Positions 29,132 to 37,479 of a stretch of DNA of 64,000 nt are shown here, piece after piece. The notes under the pieces were generated by a model. The model had not been told where the DNA came from and ran no database searches. It was given only the letters and a program-made list of their open reading frames with translations. Position numbers and translations under genes: made by a program. The stretch lies in assembly GCA_014238125.1 (NCBI GenBank), contig JABABS010000026.1:1-64000 (forward strand). Direction: 5' to 3'. The stretch is from Phycisphaerales bacterium. GTDB taxonomy: Bacteria > Planctomycetota > Phycisphaerae > Phycisphaerales > SM1A02. Within the stretch, counting starts at the first letter, position 1. Each line of letters opens with the position of its first letter.

Positions 29132-30129
29132 GCTGATTGATGCTCCGGTTGCAGAAGGGTTTTGATTATTTTCTCTGGGGTTTCTGAGTTAGCAATAGAA
29201 GCACTCACCGCAATACCTTTACAGCCCGCGTCATACAACTGCTGGACATTTTCTGGAGTAATACCACCAATTGCAAGGTGATTGAACGCAAGGGCGTTTT
29301 TCAACAAACCAAGCGATGCAATTTTTGCGCTCGGTTTTGTTTGAGATGTAAACATCGCACCAACGCCCACGTAATCTGCACCAAGCGAAATACATTTATT
29401 TAATTTGGTTGGGTCGTGTACTGTCGCACCAATAATATACTCGGAACCACACAGTTTTCTTGCGTCTTGAATAGAGATATCGTTTTCACCAAGGTGCACA
29501 CCAGCGGCGTTCGTTGCTATCGCAGCATCTACGCGATCATTAACGATTACTTGAACACCATACACGTCTGCAATTTCCTTCACCTCGTGTACATGTTTGA
29601 TGAGGTCTCGAGTAGATAATTCTTTTTCCCGAACTTGGACGCAATCACAACCCGCGACGATAGATTGCACGAGCGAATCTTTCCACGCCAAAACACAGTC
29701 GTTTTTCGTCATCACAAAACAAAGTTTCCACTGTTGTTTTTTTGTTGCGCCAAGTAGTGATACCACTTCCGCAGAAAGGTCGTACATGGTGTATCGAATT
29801 TCTTCGATTGTGTTTTGTTGAGACTCGAGTTTCAAAAACTCCTCAACCACCCGAAGTGCTTCTCCACACCGATTGCCTGCGGCGGTCGCAACATCGTGAA
29901 GTGAATTTCTGTCTTGTTCCTGTGGCGTGGAGATAGTCGTGCCAACATCGCTTTTTGTGTCACGAGATAACACTTTTGGGGTGAACGAACGTAATTCGTG
30001 TCTACAATTTTTGATTCCACTACTTAGAAGTTTGTTATCAAGAACAAACCGTGCGACATCTTCGAGTACACGCATACCTTCGGCAGCGCGGTTAATGTTG
30101 GCGTCTAAAACTCGATTGATTACGCTCAT
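29128..30129 (-). CDS. thiE: Thiamine-phosphate synthase ThiE with N-terminal ThiD2-like domain
   Basis: N-term LDANINRAAEGMRVLEDVARFVLDN; C-term CDCVQVREKELSTRDL, VNDRVDAAIATNAAGVHLGENDI, GADYVGVGAMFTSQTKP, IGGITPENV. Confidence 0.92.
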   Translation of the reverse strand: MSVINRVLDANINRAAEGMRVLEDVARFVLDNKLLSSGIKNCRHELRSFTPKVLSRDTKSDVGTTISTPQEQDRNSLHDVATAAGNRCGEALRVVEEFLKLESQQNTIEEIRYTMYDLSAEVVSLLGATKKQQWKLCFVMTKNDCVLAWKDSLVQSIVAGCDCVQVREKELSTRDLIKHVHEVKEIADVYGVQVIVNDRVDAAIATNAAGVHLGENDISIQDARKLCGSEYIIGATVHDPTKLNKCISLGADYVGVGAMFTSQTKPSAKIASLGLLKNALAFNHLAIGGITPENVQQLYDAGCKGIAVSASIANSETPEKIIKTLLQPEHQSA

Positions 30130-30154
30130 ATCTGTTCATGGTAGGCTGTAACGC

Positions 30155-31609
30155 ATGTTTAAGTCTATAAAAATTGGTTCTTCACGTTCTGCAACTACCG
30201 TCTTGGGGGTTTGGCAAGATTCCAAACGGGTTCCAACATCTCTTTCACCATGGAAAGCGGAAGTTGAGGGCTTGCTTGCTCAAAAAACATTCTCGGGTAA
30301 ACGCGGACAAACGGTGGTTTCCGGCAACGTCCTCCTTGTGGGACTCGGCAAAAAGGGCGATCTTGATTCTGCTGGTTTACGGAGCATTGGGGGGTCGCTT
30401 ATCAAAATACTTAATCAAATCGAGTCAAACAGCGTCGATCTTCGGTTTCATGCCACTGTTCCAAGTGGAGTTGCGTCACCTTCTGAAATTGGACAGGGAG
30501 TTGTTGAGGGAATGAATATTGCAAATTGGCGAGTCGATATGTTCGACGGTGTCGCCACAACAACAAAAGCTGTTTTGAAGACGATTGTTGTTGGAAGCCA
30601 ATCTATTAAATGTGTGTCTGGAATGAAGCGTGGGGTAACGATCAGCAATGCTATCAATGATGCTCGCAGAATTGCAGCTACACCTCCAAATATTTGTAAT
30701 CCGCCATGGATGGCAAAAGAAGCAAAAAAAATTGCAAAAAAATGTGGGTTAGGGTGCAAAATTATTACATTTGCAAAAGCAAAAGAACTTGGTCTAAACG
30801 GCATCGTGAATGTTGGTATGGGATCAGCAGAAAAACCGTGCATGATCATTCTCGAACACAGGCCCAAAAAGAAATCTTCCAAAGAACACCTTTGCCTTGT
30901 TGGAAAAACAATCACCTACGATACGGGTGGATACTCACTTAAAATTAGCAATGGTATGAAGGGGATGAAATATGATAAAAATGGCGGCATGGCAGTACTT
31001 GGCGCAATGGAAGCAATTGCAAATTTGAAAGTTCCCACTCGGGTTACAGCAATTTTACCATGCGCGGAAAACATGGTGAGCAGTAACGCATACAGACCCG
31101 ATGACATTATCAAGATGTATAACGGCGTCTCTGTTGAAGTTACCAACACAGATGCTGAAGGGCGGCTCGTGCTTGCTGATGGCTTAGCTTGGGGGTGTAA
31201 ACATATAAAACCGACAGCAATTGTTGACGTGGCAACTCTAACGGGTGGGGTGGTGGTTGCACTTGGTTCTTTTTGTGCTGGCTTATGGTGCAATGATGCA
31301 AAACTTCGCAAACGTGTTGAAAAAAGTGCAGAAAATTCTGGTGAACGTGTTTGGCAACTTCCACTCTGGGAAGAGCATCGAAATTATATGCGAGCAAAAC
31401 ATGCTGACATTCACAATTCCGCTCCGGCGAGAGGAGCTCACCCGATACAAGGTGCGGCATTTCTAAGTTTCTTTGTTGATGAGGATATTCCGTGGGCACA
31501 CATCGATATTGCGGGTGTGAGTAGTGTTGAGCGAGACCGTGGACTTTTCTGCGCCGGTCCAACTGGTTGGGGCGTTCGTCTTCTCACAAATCTCGCTGAA
31601 TCTTTTTGA
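30155..31609 (+). CDS. pepA: Leucyl aminopeptidase (M17)
   Basis: LVGKTITYDTGGYSLKISNGMKGMKYDKNGGMAVLGAM, NTDAEGRLVLADGL, VDVATLTGG, HIDIAGVS. Confidence 0.95.
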   Translation: MFKSIKIGSSRSATTVLGVWQDSKRVPTSLSPWKAEVEGLLAQKTFSGKRGQTVVSGNVLLVGLGKKGDLDSAGLRSIGGSLIKILNQIESNSVDLRFHATVPSGVASPSEIGQGVVEGMNIANWRVDMFDGVATTTKAVLKTIVVGSQSIKCVSGMKRGVTISNAINDARRIAATPPNICNPPWMAKEAKKIAKKCGLGCKIITFAKAKELGLNGIVNVGMGSAEKPCMIILEHRPKKKSSKEHLCLVGKTITYDTGGYSLKISNGMKGMKYDKNGGMAVLGAMEAIANLKVPTRVTAILPCAENMVSSNAYRPDDIIKMYNGVSVEVTNTDAEGRLVLADGLAWGCKHIKPTAIVDVATLTGGVVVALGSFCAGLWCNDAKLRKRVEKSAENSGERVWQLPLWEEHRNYMRAKHADIHNSAPARGAHPIQGAAFLSFFVDEDIPWAHIDIAGVSSVERDRGLFCAGPTGWGVRLLTNLAESF

Positions 31610-31640
31610 CTTTTTGACCCGCGGTCAAATGGAACTCTGG

Positions 31641-32093
31641 TCAACTTGGCCGTGAGTCAAAAAGGGCGACGCGGCGTTGGTGCCTACCACCCTCAAAATC
31701 GGTAGAAATCCACGTGTCTACGATCTTGTTGTAATTACTGTCCATCGGACCATCCGCAGCCATGCAGATGATGTTTGAGTTATTGTGCCTGCGGCTCATC
31801 TCTGCAGCAACCGGCTCATGCACAAGCGCCGCGCGAATACCAATAATCTTATTTGCTGCCATAGACATCCCAATGCCAGAACCGCAAATCAAAACGCCAC
31901 ATACCGCTTCACCTGAAACTATTTCATCTGTCACCTCTTTTGCAATGTTTGGGTAATCAACAGAATCTGCATCGTCACCATAGTGTTTGTGCACCGTCCA
32001 GCCAAGTGTTTCTAGATGGCGGGTAATGTCATCAACAATTATTCTCGCTCGATGATCTGATCCAATTGCAATTGTGCCCACCGTAAATGGCAT
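31641..32093 (-). CDS. rpiB: Ribose-5-phosphate isomerase B
   Basis: IAIGSDHRARIIVDDI, DYPNIAKEV, GVLICGSGIGMSMAANKIIGIRAALVHE, RRHNNSNIICM. Confidence 0.94.
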   Translation of the reverse strand: MPFTVGTIAIGSDHRARIIVDDITRHLETLGWTVHKHYGDDADSVDYPNIAKEVTDEIVSGEAVCGVLICGSGIGMSMAANKIIGIRAALVHEPVAAEMSRRHNNSNIICMAADGPMDSNYNKIVDTWISTDFEGGRHQRRVALFDSRPS

Positions 32094-32096
32094 GAG

Positions 32097-32549
32097 TTAC
32101 TCCTTTTTTTCTAGACGATTTGTTATTTCCAACAATCGTTTGGGGATGATTTCTAACATTTTTTTTGCCAACTCATCATACACCGATTGGTCACAACCTA
32201 CGGGGTCGATGATTTCACCGTATAAATTCAACATCTCAACTTTGGTTGGGTCTGCAGCAATCGAAGCAACATCCATACAGTGGGACGATGTCATACAAAG
32301 TACAACCGAGGCGCGATCAACTAACTCCTTGGTTAATGGTGTACTTTCGCCTTTAAAAATCACCCCGTGCTCACGTAGAGCCTCTGTCGTTTCCTTGCTT
32401 GTTGGAAAACCAACTCCGGCAAAAATTCCTACAGATGCCACTTCCCATCCCTCAATTTGATTGTTTTTCATCCAATTTTGGGCAAAACCCTCGGCCATTG
32501 GGCTTCGACAAGTATTACCGGTACATACAAATAAGAGAAGTTTTGTCAT
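32097..32549 (-). CDS. Low-molecular-weight protein-tyrosine/arginine phosphatase
   Basis: LLLFVCTGNTCRSPMAEGFAQN (CX5R loop); IIDPVGCDQSVY. Confidence 0.92.
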   Translation of the reverse strand: MTKLLLFVCTGNTCRSPMAEGFAQNWMKNNQIEGWEVASVGIFAGVGFPTSKETTEALREHGVIFKGESTPLTKELVDRASVVLCMTSSHCMDVASIAADPTKVEMLNLYGEIIDPVGCDQSVYDELAKKMLEIIPKRLLEITNRLEKKE

Positions 32550-32589
32550 AAGAGGTTGCAGTTATGGTTACTATCGTATTGAATACGCA

Positions 32590-33189
32590 TTGGTGCAACC
32601 CGTACCTGCTGGAATTAGATCGTTGGAATTCTTACCCGAACAAGAAATTGCTGGCTTGCTTGCCGAATTAGGTGTCACAAAGACTCCCCAAGGGGAGGCT
32701 TGTGTACGCCTGGAGATGGATAGTGCTCGGTGCGATGAACAAGATTGCCTCTGCAGAGATGGTTCTTCTGAAGACACCAATGTTCAATGCTGTTTCCTTA
32801 GTGAGGAGCGGCTCATCGAAGCAACATGTGAAGCTGCCAGAAGAATACATCAGGGTCAAACAGTGCTTATCCCTGCAGGAAAATGGAGATCTGTGTTTGA
32901 TGCCGTTGCGTTCAGTATGGCCACGAACGAAGTTTGGCAAGAATTTGACGCCTCGGCGACAACCATGCTCAATACGCGTGACCCACTCCTTTGTGAAAGC
33001 GGCGATGAACAAGTTATGATCGACCTTATTCACGCAATCATGCGAGACGGTGAGAGTGTTGAGCAAAGCGTGTTCCTTGTTCCAACCGGAACGCCGGTAC
33101 TTATGCATATTCAACCGGCAGGACCTGTCCGTTTGTGGTTTGGAACGCAAGTGACAGCCGATGAGGTTTCTGGAGCGTATAAAGATTAG
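32590..33189 (+). CDS. Hypothetical protein
   Basis: Open frame of listed ORF 32461-33189; upstream part overlaps the phosphatase antisense, so a TTG/GTG start near 32590 is more plausible. Confidence 0.55.
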   Translation: MVQPVPAGIRSLEFLPEQEIAGLLAELGVTKTPQGEACVRLEMDSARCDEQDCLCRDGSSEDTNVQCCFLSEERLIEATCEAARRIHQGQTVLIPAGKWRSVFDAVAFSMATNEVWQEFDASATTMLNTRDPLLCESGDEQVMIDLIHAIMRDGESVEQSVFLVPTGTPVLMHIQPAGPVRLWFGTQVTADEVSGAYKD

Positions 33190-33223
33190 TTCCAAAAATC
33201 TAACGTCAACACTTTCATACATT

Positions 33224-33823
33224 ATGCCTAGACGAAAAATGACACAGTGGTTCAAAGATTCACGGGCATCGAAAATCAAAATCACAAGAGCTAGAAAAAA
33301 TGGAGATTGGGCTATCCTCCAATCTGCAACTAGTGTGCTGCAACATGCAAACAAACAACGTTTTTCCTTATCCAAAAATGGCCGGCGTGTGCAGGTCCTT
33401 GAAACATATGAAGACATCGATGAAATAAAAGACAATGGGCGATATCTCGTTTGCCCACCCCTAGTTGCAAGAAATGCTGGAGATCTTCAGATTTCTCTCG
33501 ATGAAAGAGGGTTTTCCGCGGTTGTTCTTTGTAGAGAGCCAAAAACACAATTGGGGCTTTGCCCAGTCGTTACCCTTGGTGACAACACAACAGTCAGAAG
33601 TCAAATAAAAGAACCCACAAACCCAATCAAACCAACCGCGGGCTGGTTTGATTCTGGAATCGATGAATTGGGTCAAATCATTGTCGAAAAAACCAACACT
33701 TTTGCAACCAATGATCGAAAACTTGATTATTTACTAGGGCACCTCTGTGCCGTTCCCGCGTACGATGGGCTTTATGTTGCAATAATTACTACTTGCGATG
33801 CACTCATTGAAACAAGCGGGTAA
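33224..33823 (+). CDS. Hypothetical protein
   Basis: Long ORF with ATG at 33224 (MPRRKMTQWFKDSRASKIKITRARKNGDW...). Confidence 0.6.
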   Translation: MPRRKMTQWFKDSRASKIKITRARKNGDWAILQSATSVLQHANKQRFSLSKNGRRVQVLETYEDIDEIKDNGRYLVCPPLVARNAGDLQISLDERGFSAVVLCREPKTQLGLCPVVTLGDNTTVRSQIKEPTNPIKPTAGWFDSGIDELGQIIVEKTNTFATNDRKLDYLLGHLCAVPAYDGLYVAIITTCDALIETSG

Positions 33824-33854
33824 TATCTAGGGTGACAGAATAGGAAACAATCTG

Positions 33855-34679
33855 GTGGCATTCACAACAACACTTTCGACTCGGTACTGGCTTAAAACAC
33901 TCATCATGGCTGCGGTTTGTATTGTGCTTGGGCTTTGGGGAGTATGGGATTATGTTGTTGTAATTCCTGAAAAAGAAGAAGCCTCGCGGCGAGCGGTTGT
34001 GTTAAAAATTGTTAACGCTGCGCTTAATACAGAAAAAAACAGCATTGAACGAAGTGAGGGGAGTGTATTGGTTGACCTCTCCCTTGAATTCTCCGCAAGA
34101 GAACCTGTTGGGGAACCTTCTGGTGGTCAAATGGATTTGGGCAACACAGCTGGCTGGATCACATCTCTAGAATTGTTTCAATCCGCACTCTCTTCAGGTG
34201 ATTTTGAATTACAGGCGCAATCTCTCGCACTTATTAATGACGGGCTCAATCAATACGGAAGTGTCACGCCGCCTAGTAAATACGATCGACCAATGCAATG
34301 GGCGTTTATTTTATGCATACCGTTTGGGTTTTATTATTTTTGGGTGTATGGAAAAATGTCTGCAAATGCAAAAACATACCATCTTGATGACGAGGGAACA
34401 CTCACAACACCAGAGGGTATTTGGACTGCAGAAGAAATAATTGACATTGACATGTCCCGTTGGATTGCAACAACTGGAAATGCCAGGGAAACATGGAAAG
34501 CAAAAGCTGTCACAAACGATGGGCAAACAATTGTTTTAGATGATTATATTTTTGAAAACATGCATTTAATCATAGGCTCACTTGCACACAAGTTTTATCC
34601 TAAACAGTGGACACCTATCGCAAAACGTGTCAAGGTGGAAGAGTTGGAATCAGTGGACCGGCAAGTAGAAGAAGAATAA
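33855..34679 (+). CDS. Hypothetical membrane protein, two predicted TM segments
   Basis: Hydrophobic LIMAAVCIVLGLWGVWDYVVVI and WAFILCIPFGFYYFWVYG; immediately upstream of lptB-like gene. Confidence 0.65.
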   Translation: MAFTTTLSTRYWLKTLIMAAVCIVLGLWGVWDYVVVIPEKEEASRRAVVLKIVNAALNTEKNSIERSEGSVLVDLSLEFSAREPVGEPSGGQMDLGNTAGWITSLELFQSALSSGDFELQAQSLALINDGLNQYGSVTPPSKYDRPMQWAFILCIPFGFYYFWVYGKMSANAKTYHLDDEGTLTTPEGIWTAEEIIDIDMSRWIATTGNARETWKAKAVTNDGQTIVLDDYIFENMHLIIGSLAHKFYPKQWTPIAKRVKVEELESVDRQVEEE

Positions 34680-34681
34680 AA

Positions 34682-35419
34682 GTGGCTCTCTTAACCACAA
34701 CAAACTTAGTGAAAAGTTACGGTAGCCGCCGAGTTGTCGACAAAGTCTCTCTTGAGGTAAACGCTGGAGAAATTGTGGGGTTGCTTGGACCAAACGGTGC
34801 TGGAAAAACTACTACATTTCGCATGTGCATTGGCATGATCACTCCCGAAGAGGGTCGAGTTTTGTTTAACGGTGAAGATGTCACATACTTGCCTATGTAT
34901 CAACACGCCCGAAGGGGAATGGGATACCTCGCTCAAGAACCAAGTGTGTTTCGTGGAATGACATGTGAAGACAATCTTCTTGCAATTCTCGAGACACTAC
35001 CAGTTCCAAAACTGATACAAAAACAGCGTTGTGATGAGTTGCTTCAACAGTTTCATTTGGAACACAAACGAAAACACCTTGCAAAAACGTGTAGTGGGGG
35101 AGAGCGGCGAAGGTTGGAAATCGCCCGATCTCTGATTACTCGACCCCAGCTTATTTTGTTAGATGAACCCTTTGCTGCAGTAGATCCACACACTGTCGAA
35201 GATGTTCAGGCAGAAGTTCGGAAACTTGCTGATTCTGGTATTGCAATTTTAGTCACAGATCACGCTGTTCAACAAACATTGCATATTTGTGATCGCGCCT
35301 ACATTATTGACGGCGGCAAAAACCTTATGGATGGAGATCCCAAAACCGTTATCAACGATGATGTGGTTCGCAAACATTATCTAGCTTCTACGTTTAAGGG
35401 TGATGAGTTTGATGAATAA
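34682..35419 (+). CDS. lptB: ABC transporter ATPase, LptB-like
   Basis: VSLEVNAGEIVGLLGPNGAGKTTTF, GYLAQEPSVFRGMT, CSGGERRRLEIARSLITRPQLILLDEPFAAVDPHTVEDVQ; GTG start. Confidence 0.92.
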   Translation: MALLTTTNLVKSYGSRRVVDKVSLEVNAGEIVGLLGPNGAGKTTTFRMCIGMITPEEGRVLFNGEDVTYLPMYQHARRGMGYLAQEPSVFRGMTCEDNLLAILETLPVPKLIQKQRCDELLQQFHLEHKRKHLAKTCSGGERRRLEIARSLITRPQLILLDEPFAAVDPHTVEDVQAEVRKLADSGIAILVTDHAVQQTLHICDRAYIIDGGKNLMDGDPKTVINDDVVRKHYLASTFKGDEFDE

Positions 35420-35441
35420 TGTAGTGGTACAATATCAAGTC

Positions 35442-35822
35442 ATGCGTGCGCTTTTTTTCATATTCCTACTTATCCCACTTGGCTGTGTTAAGCGTACTCT
35501 TTCAATTTCAACAACGCCTACCAACGCGCTTGTGTGGCTAAACGATCGTGAGGTTGGACGAACACCTTTAGAAATAAGTTTTTTATATTACGGAGAATAC
35601 GACGTTCGAATTCAACACGATGACGCCGAGTCGTTGATGACAACTCGGTGGATTCAATCTCCTTGGTGGGACGCACCGTTTGTTGATATCGCCGCCGAGG
35701 CGCTCCCTTTTGATTTAAGCGCAAAACCGGTTTGGCACTTTGAATTACAACCACGCAACGATAATCTAGGTGATCTTGTTTATCGAGCAAACAATTTTCG
35801 GTCACAAGAGGTTGGTAAATAA
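35442..35822 (+). CDS. PEGA-domain-like lipoprotein
   Basis: Lipobox LIPLGCVK; LSISTTPTNALVWLNDREVGRTPLEISFLYYGEYDVRIQ. Confidence 0.75.
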   Translation: MRALFFIFLLIPLGCVKRTLSISTTPTNALVWLNDREVGRTPLEISFLYYGEYDVRIQHDDAESLMTTRWIQSPWWDAPFVDIAAEALPFDLSAKPVWHFELQPRNDNLGDLVYRANNFRSQEVGK

Positions 35823-35824
35823 AC

Positions 35825-36235
35825 TTGAGGCGTAGAACGAGGTGGGTAATGCCCATTGTTATTGTTATCGTGGCTACCGCAATGTCTTGGTGGTCTGCAA
35901 AAACAGAAAGCGCGGTTGAGCAACACGTGCGAGACGAGGTGCTTGAACTTATTCCACTGATTCGAGATAATCCAGAAATTGTTAACAGAATGGTTGTAGA
36001 CCCAGTATTAAGTGGACCCGTGGGTAAAACATTGTCTGAGGTGTCACTTGTTTGGTCTGGAAATAAAAAAGATTTGCTTGTAACTGTAACAACTGGTGAT
36101 GATCCAAATTATGGAGATGGAACCGCAACACATGTTGCTATTGTTGATGTTGGAGAATATGACACTGTTAGCCTTAGAATTCTTTGTGATGGCAAAAATT
36201 CACCCATGTATATTGCAGGAATCTGGACACCGTGA
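35825..36235 (+). CDS. Hypothetical exported protein
   Basis: N-terminal TM/signal (TTG start) followed by about 100 aa soluble region. Confidence 0.5.
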   Translation: MRRRTRWVMPIVIVIVATAMSWWSAKTESAVEQHVRDEVLELIPLIRDNPEIVNRMVVDPVLSGPVGKTLSEVSLVWSGNKKDLLVTVTTGDDPNYGDGTATHVAIVDVGEYDTVSLRILCDGKNSPMYIAGIWTP

Positions 36236-37155
36236 AAGTTTGGATAAACGGCTCGTTTGTTAAAGACACCGACAGTATGGTGAGTATTTTTGACGCGGGC
36301 ATACAACATGGGGTTGGATTGTTTGAAACAATTCGCGCGCAAAATGGTGTGGCGTTTCGAGCCAAACAACACATGGAGAGGCTCGCGGATTCCGCGAAAC
36401 TGCTTCGTCTTACTGAACGGTTACAGGTTGAACCTCTTGTAGAGGCGCTTGAACTTTGTTTAGAAAAAAACAAACTTCAAGAAGCGCGAATCCGTTTAAC
36501 ACTAACTGGTGGTAACCTCAGCATGTTAAACGGGTCTGGTGGAAGTACAGATCCTACAATTTTTATTCAAACACAGCCGCCAACAGAATATCCAAAAGAG
36601 TTGTTTGAAAAAGGTGTTTTGGTTTCACTAGCAAGTGGCCGAATCAATCCATACGATTTAATGGCGGGGCACAAAACGCTTAATTATTGGTCAAGGCTGT
36701 TAAACCTACAACTCTCGGCTGCTCAAAAGTGTGGGGAGGCGCTTTGGCTTACTCCATCGGCACACGTGGTTGGGGGTTGTGTCTCTAATGTTTTCATTAT
36801 GCGAAACGGCCGACTGGTTACTCCCTATGCGCGTGGAGAAGAATCACTCGTAGATGAGCCCTCGGCTGTACTGCCAGGAATTACAAGGAATGTAATGTTT
36901 TTAATTGCTAAAAAACTTGGAATTAAAACAGAACTTTCTCAAATTTCACTCGATGATTTTTTAACAGCTGACGAAACTTTTTTGACAAATTCAAGTTGGG
37001 GTGTTTTACCCGTTGTGGGAGTTGCTGCAACCGTGCAGGGCGAGGGGGAGGCCACTGCTGATCTTCAGCAAGTTGGAGATGGGCGTGTTGGACAATTCAC
37101 TAAAAATTTTCGAAATGCCTACTGGGACTTAGTTGAAGAAGAAACCACCATCTAA
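36232..37155 (+). CDS. Class IV aminotransferase (branched-chain aminotransferase / ADC lyase-like)
   Basis: VWINGSFVKDTDSMVSIFDAGIQHGVGLFETIRAQNG, LASGRINPYDLMAGHKTLNYW, VGGCVSNVFIMRNGRLVTP; GTG start. Confidence 0.9.
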   Translation: MKVWINGSFVKDTDSMVSIFDAGIQHGVGLFETIRAQNGVAFRAKQHMERLADSAKLLRLTERLQVEPLVEALELCLEKNKLQEARIRLTLTGGNLSMLNGSGGSTDPTIFIQTQPPTEYPKELFEKGVLVSLASGRINPYDLMAGHKTLNYWSRLLNLQLSAAQKCGEALWLTPSAHVVGGCVSNVFIMRNGRLVTPYARGEESLVDEPSAVLPGITRNVMFLIAKKLGIKTELSQISLDDFLTADETFLTNSSWGVLPVVGVAATVQGEGEATADLQQVGDGRVGQFTKNFRNAYWDLVEEETTI

Positions 37156-37422
37156 TTATTGTTGATTTGACGGGGGTTTCCTTATTCTTACATTTTTTCG
37201 ACCTTCGGAATCTTTTTTGGTGAATCCTTGAAAAAAAATGACAATCCGACCATAGACAGAAAGAGCACAATACGCGAACATTGCCACCACGCCGGCTATA
37301 AAGAGGAGGAGCAATATGGGTAAAATAAGTAATACCCCAAGCACCACACCAAAAATAGTCATTGCGATTCCAGTGGGTGAAAACTTTATTTGTTTTCCAA
37401 ACTTAATTTGGTTAGAAGACAT
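37156..37422 (-). CDS. Small membrane protein, unknown function
   Basis: Strongly hydrophobic core MTIFGVVLGVLLILPILLLLFIAGVVAMFAYCAL, basic C-term. Confidence 0.5.
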   Translation of the reverse strand: MSSNQIKFGKQIKFSPTGIAMTIFGVVLGVLLILPILLLLFIAGVVAMFAYCALSVYGRIVIFFQGFTKKDSEGRKNVRIRKPPSNQQ

Positions 37423-37479
37423 AAATTCAAATGATACCGGAAAGTTTAGAATGCTTCTTGTTGCTATCATGGCACAAGC

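Noticed and set aside
32668-33435. 255-aa minus-strand ORF
   Set aside because: Conflicts with two plus-strand ORFs in a co-directional cluster; Cys/Arg-rich shadow-like translation. Kept as rejected with moderate certainty because the plus-strand ORFs are themselves uncharacterised.
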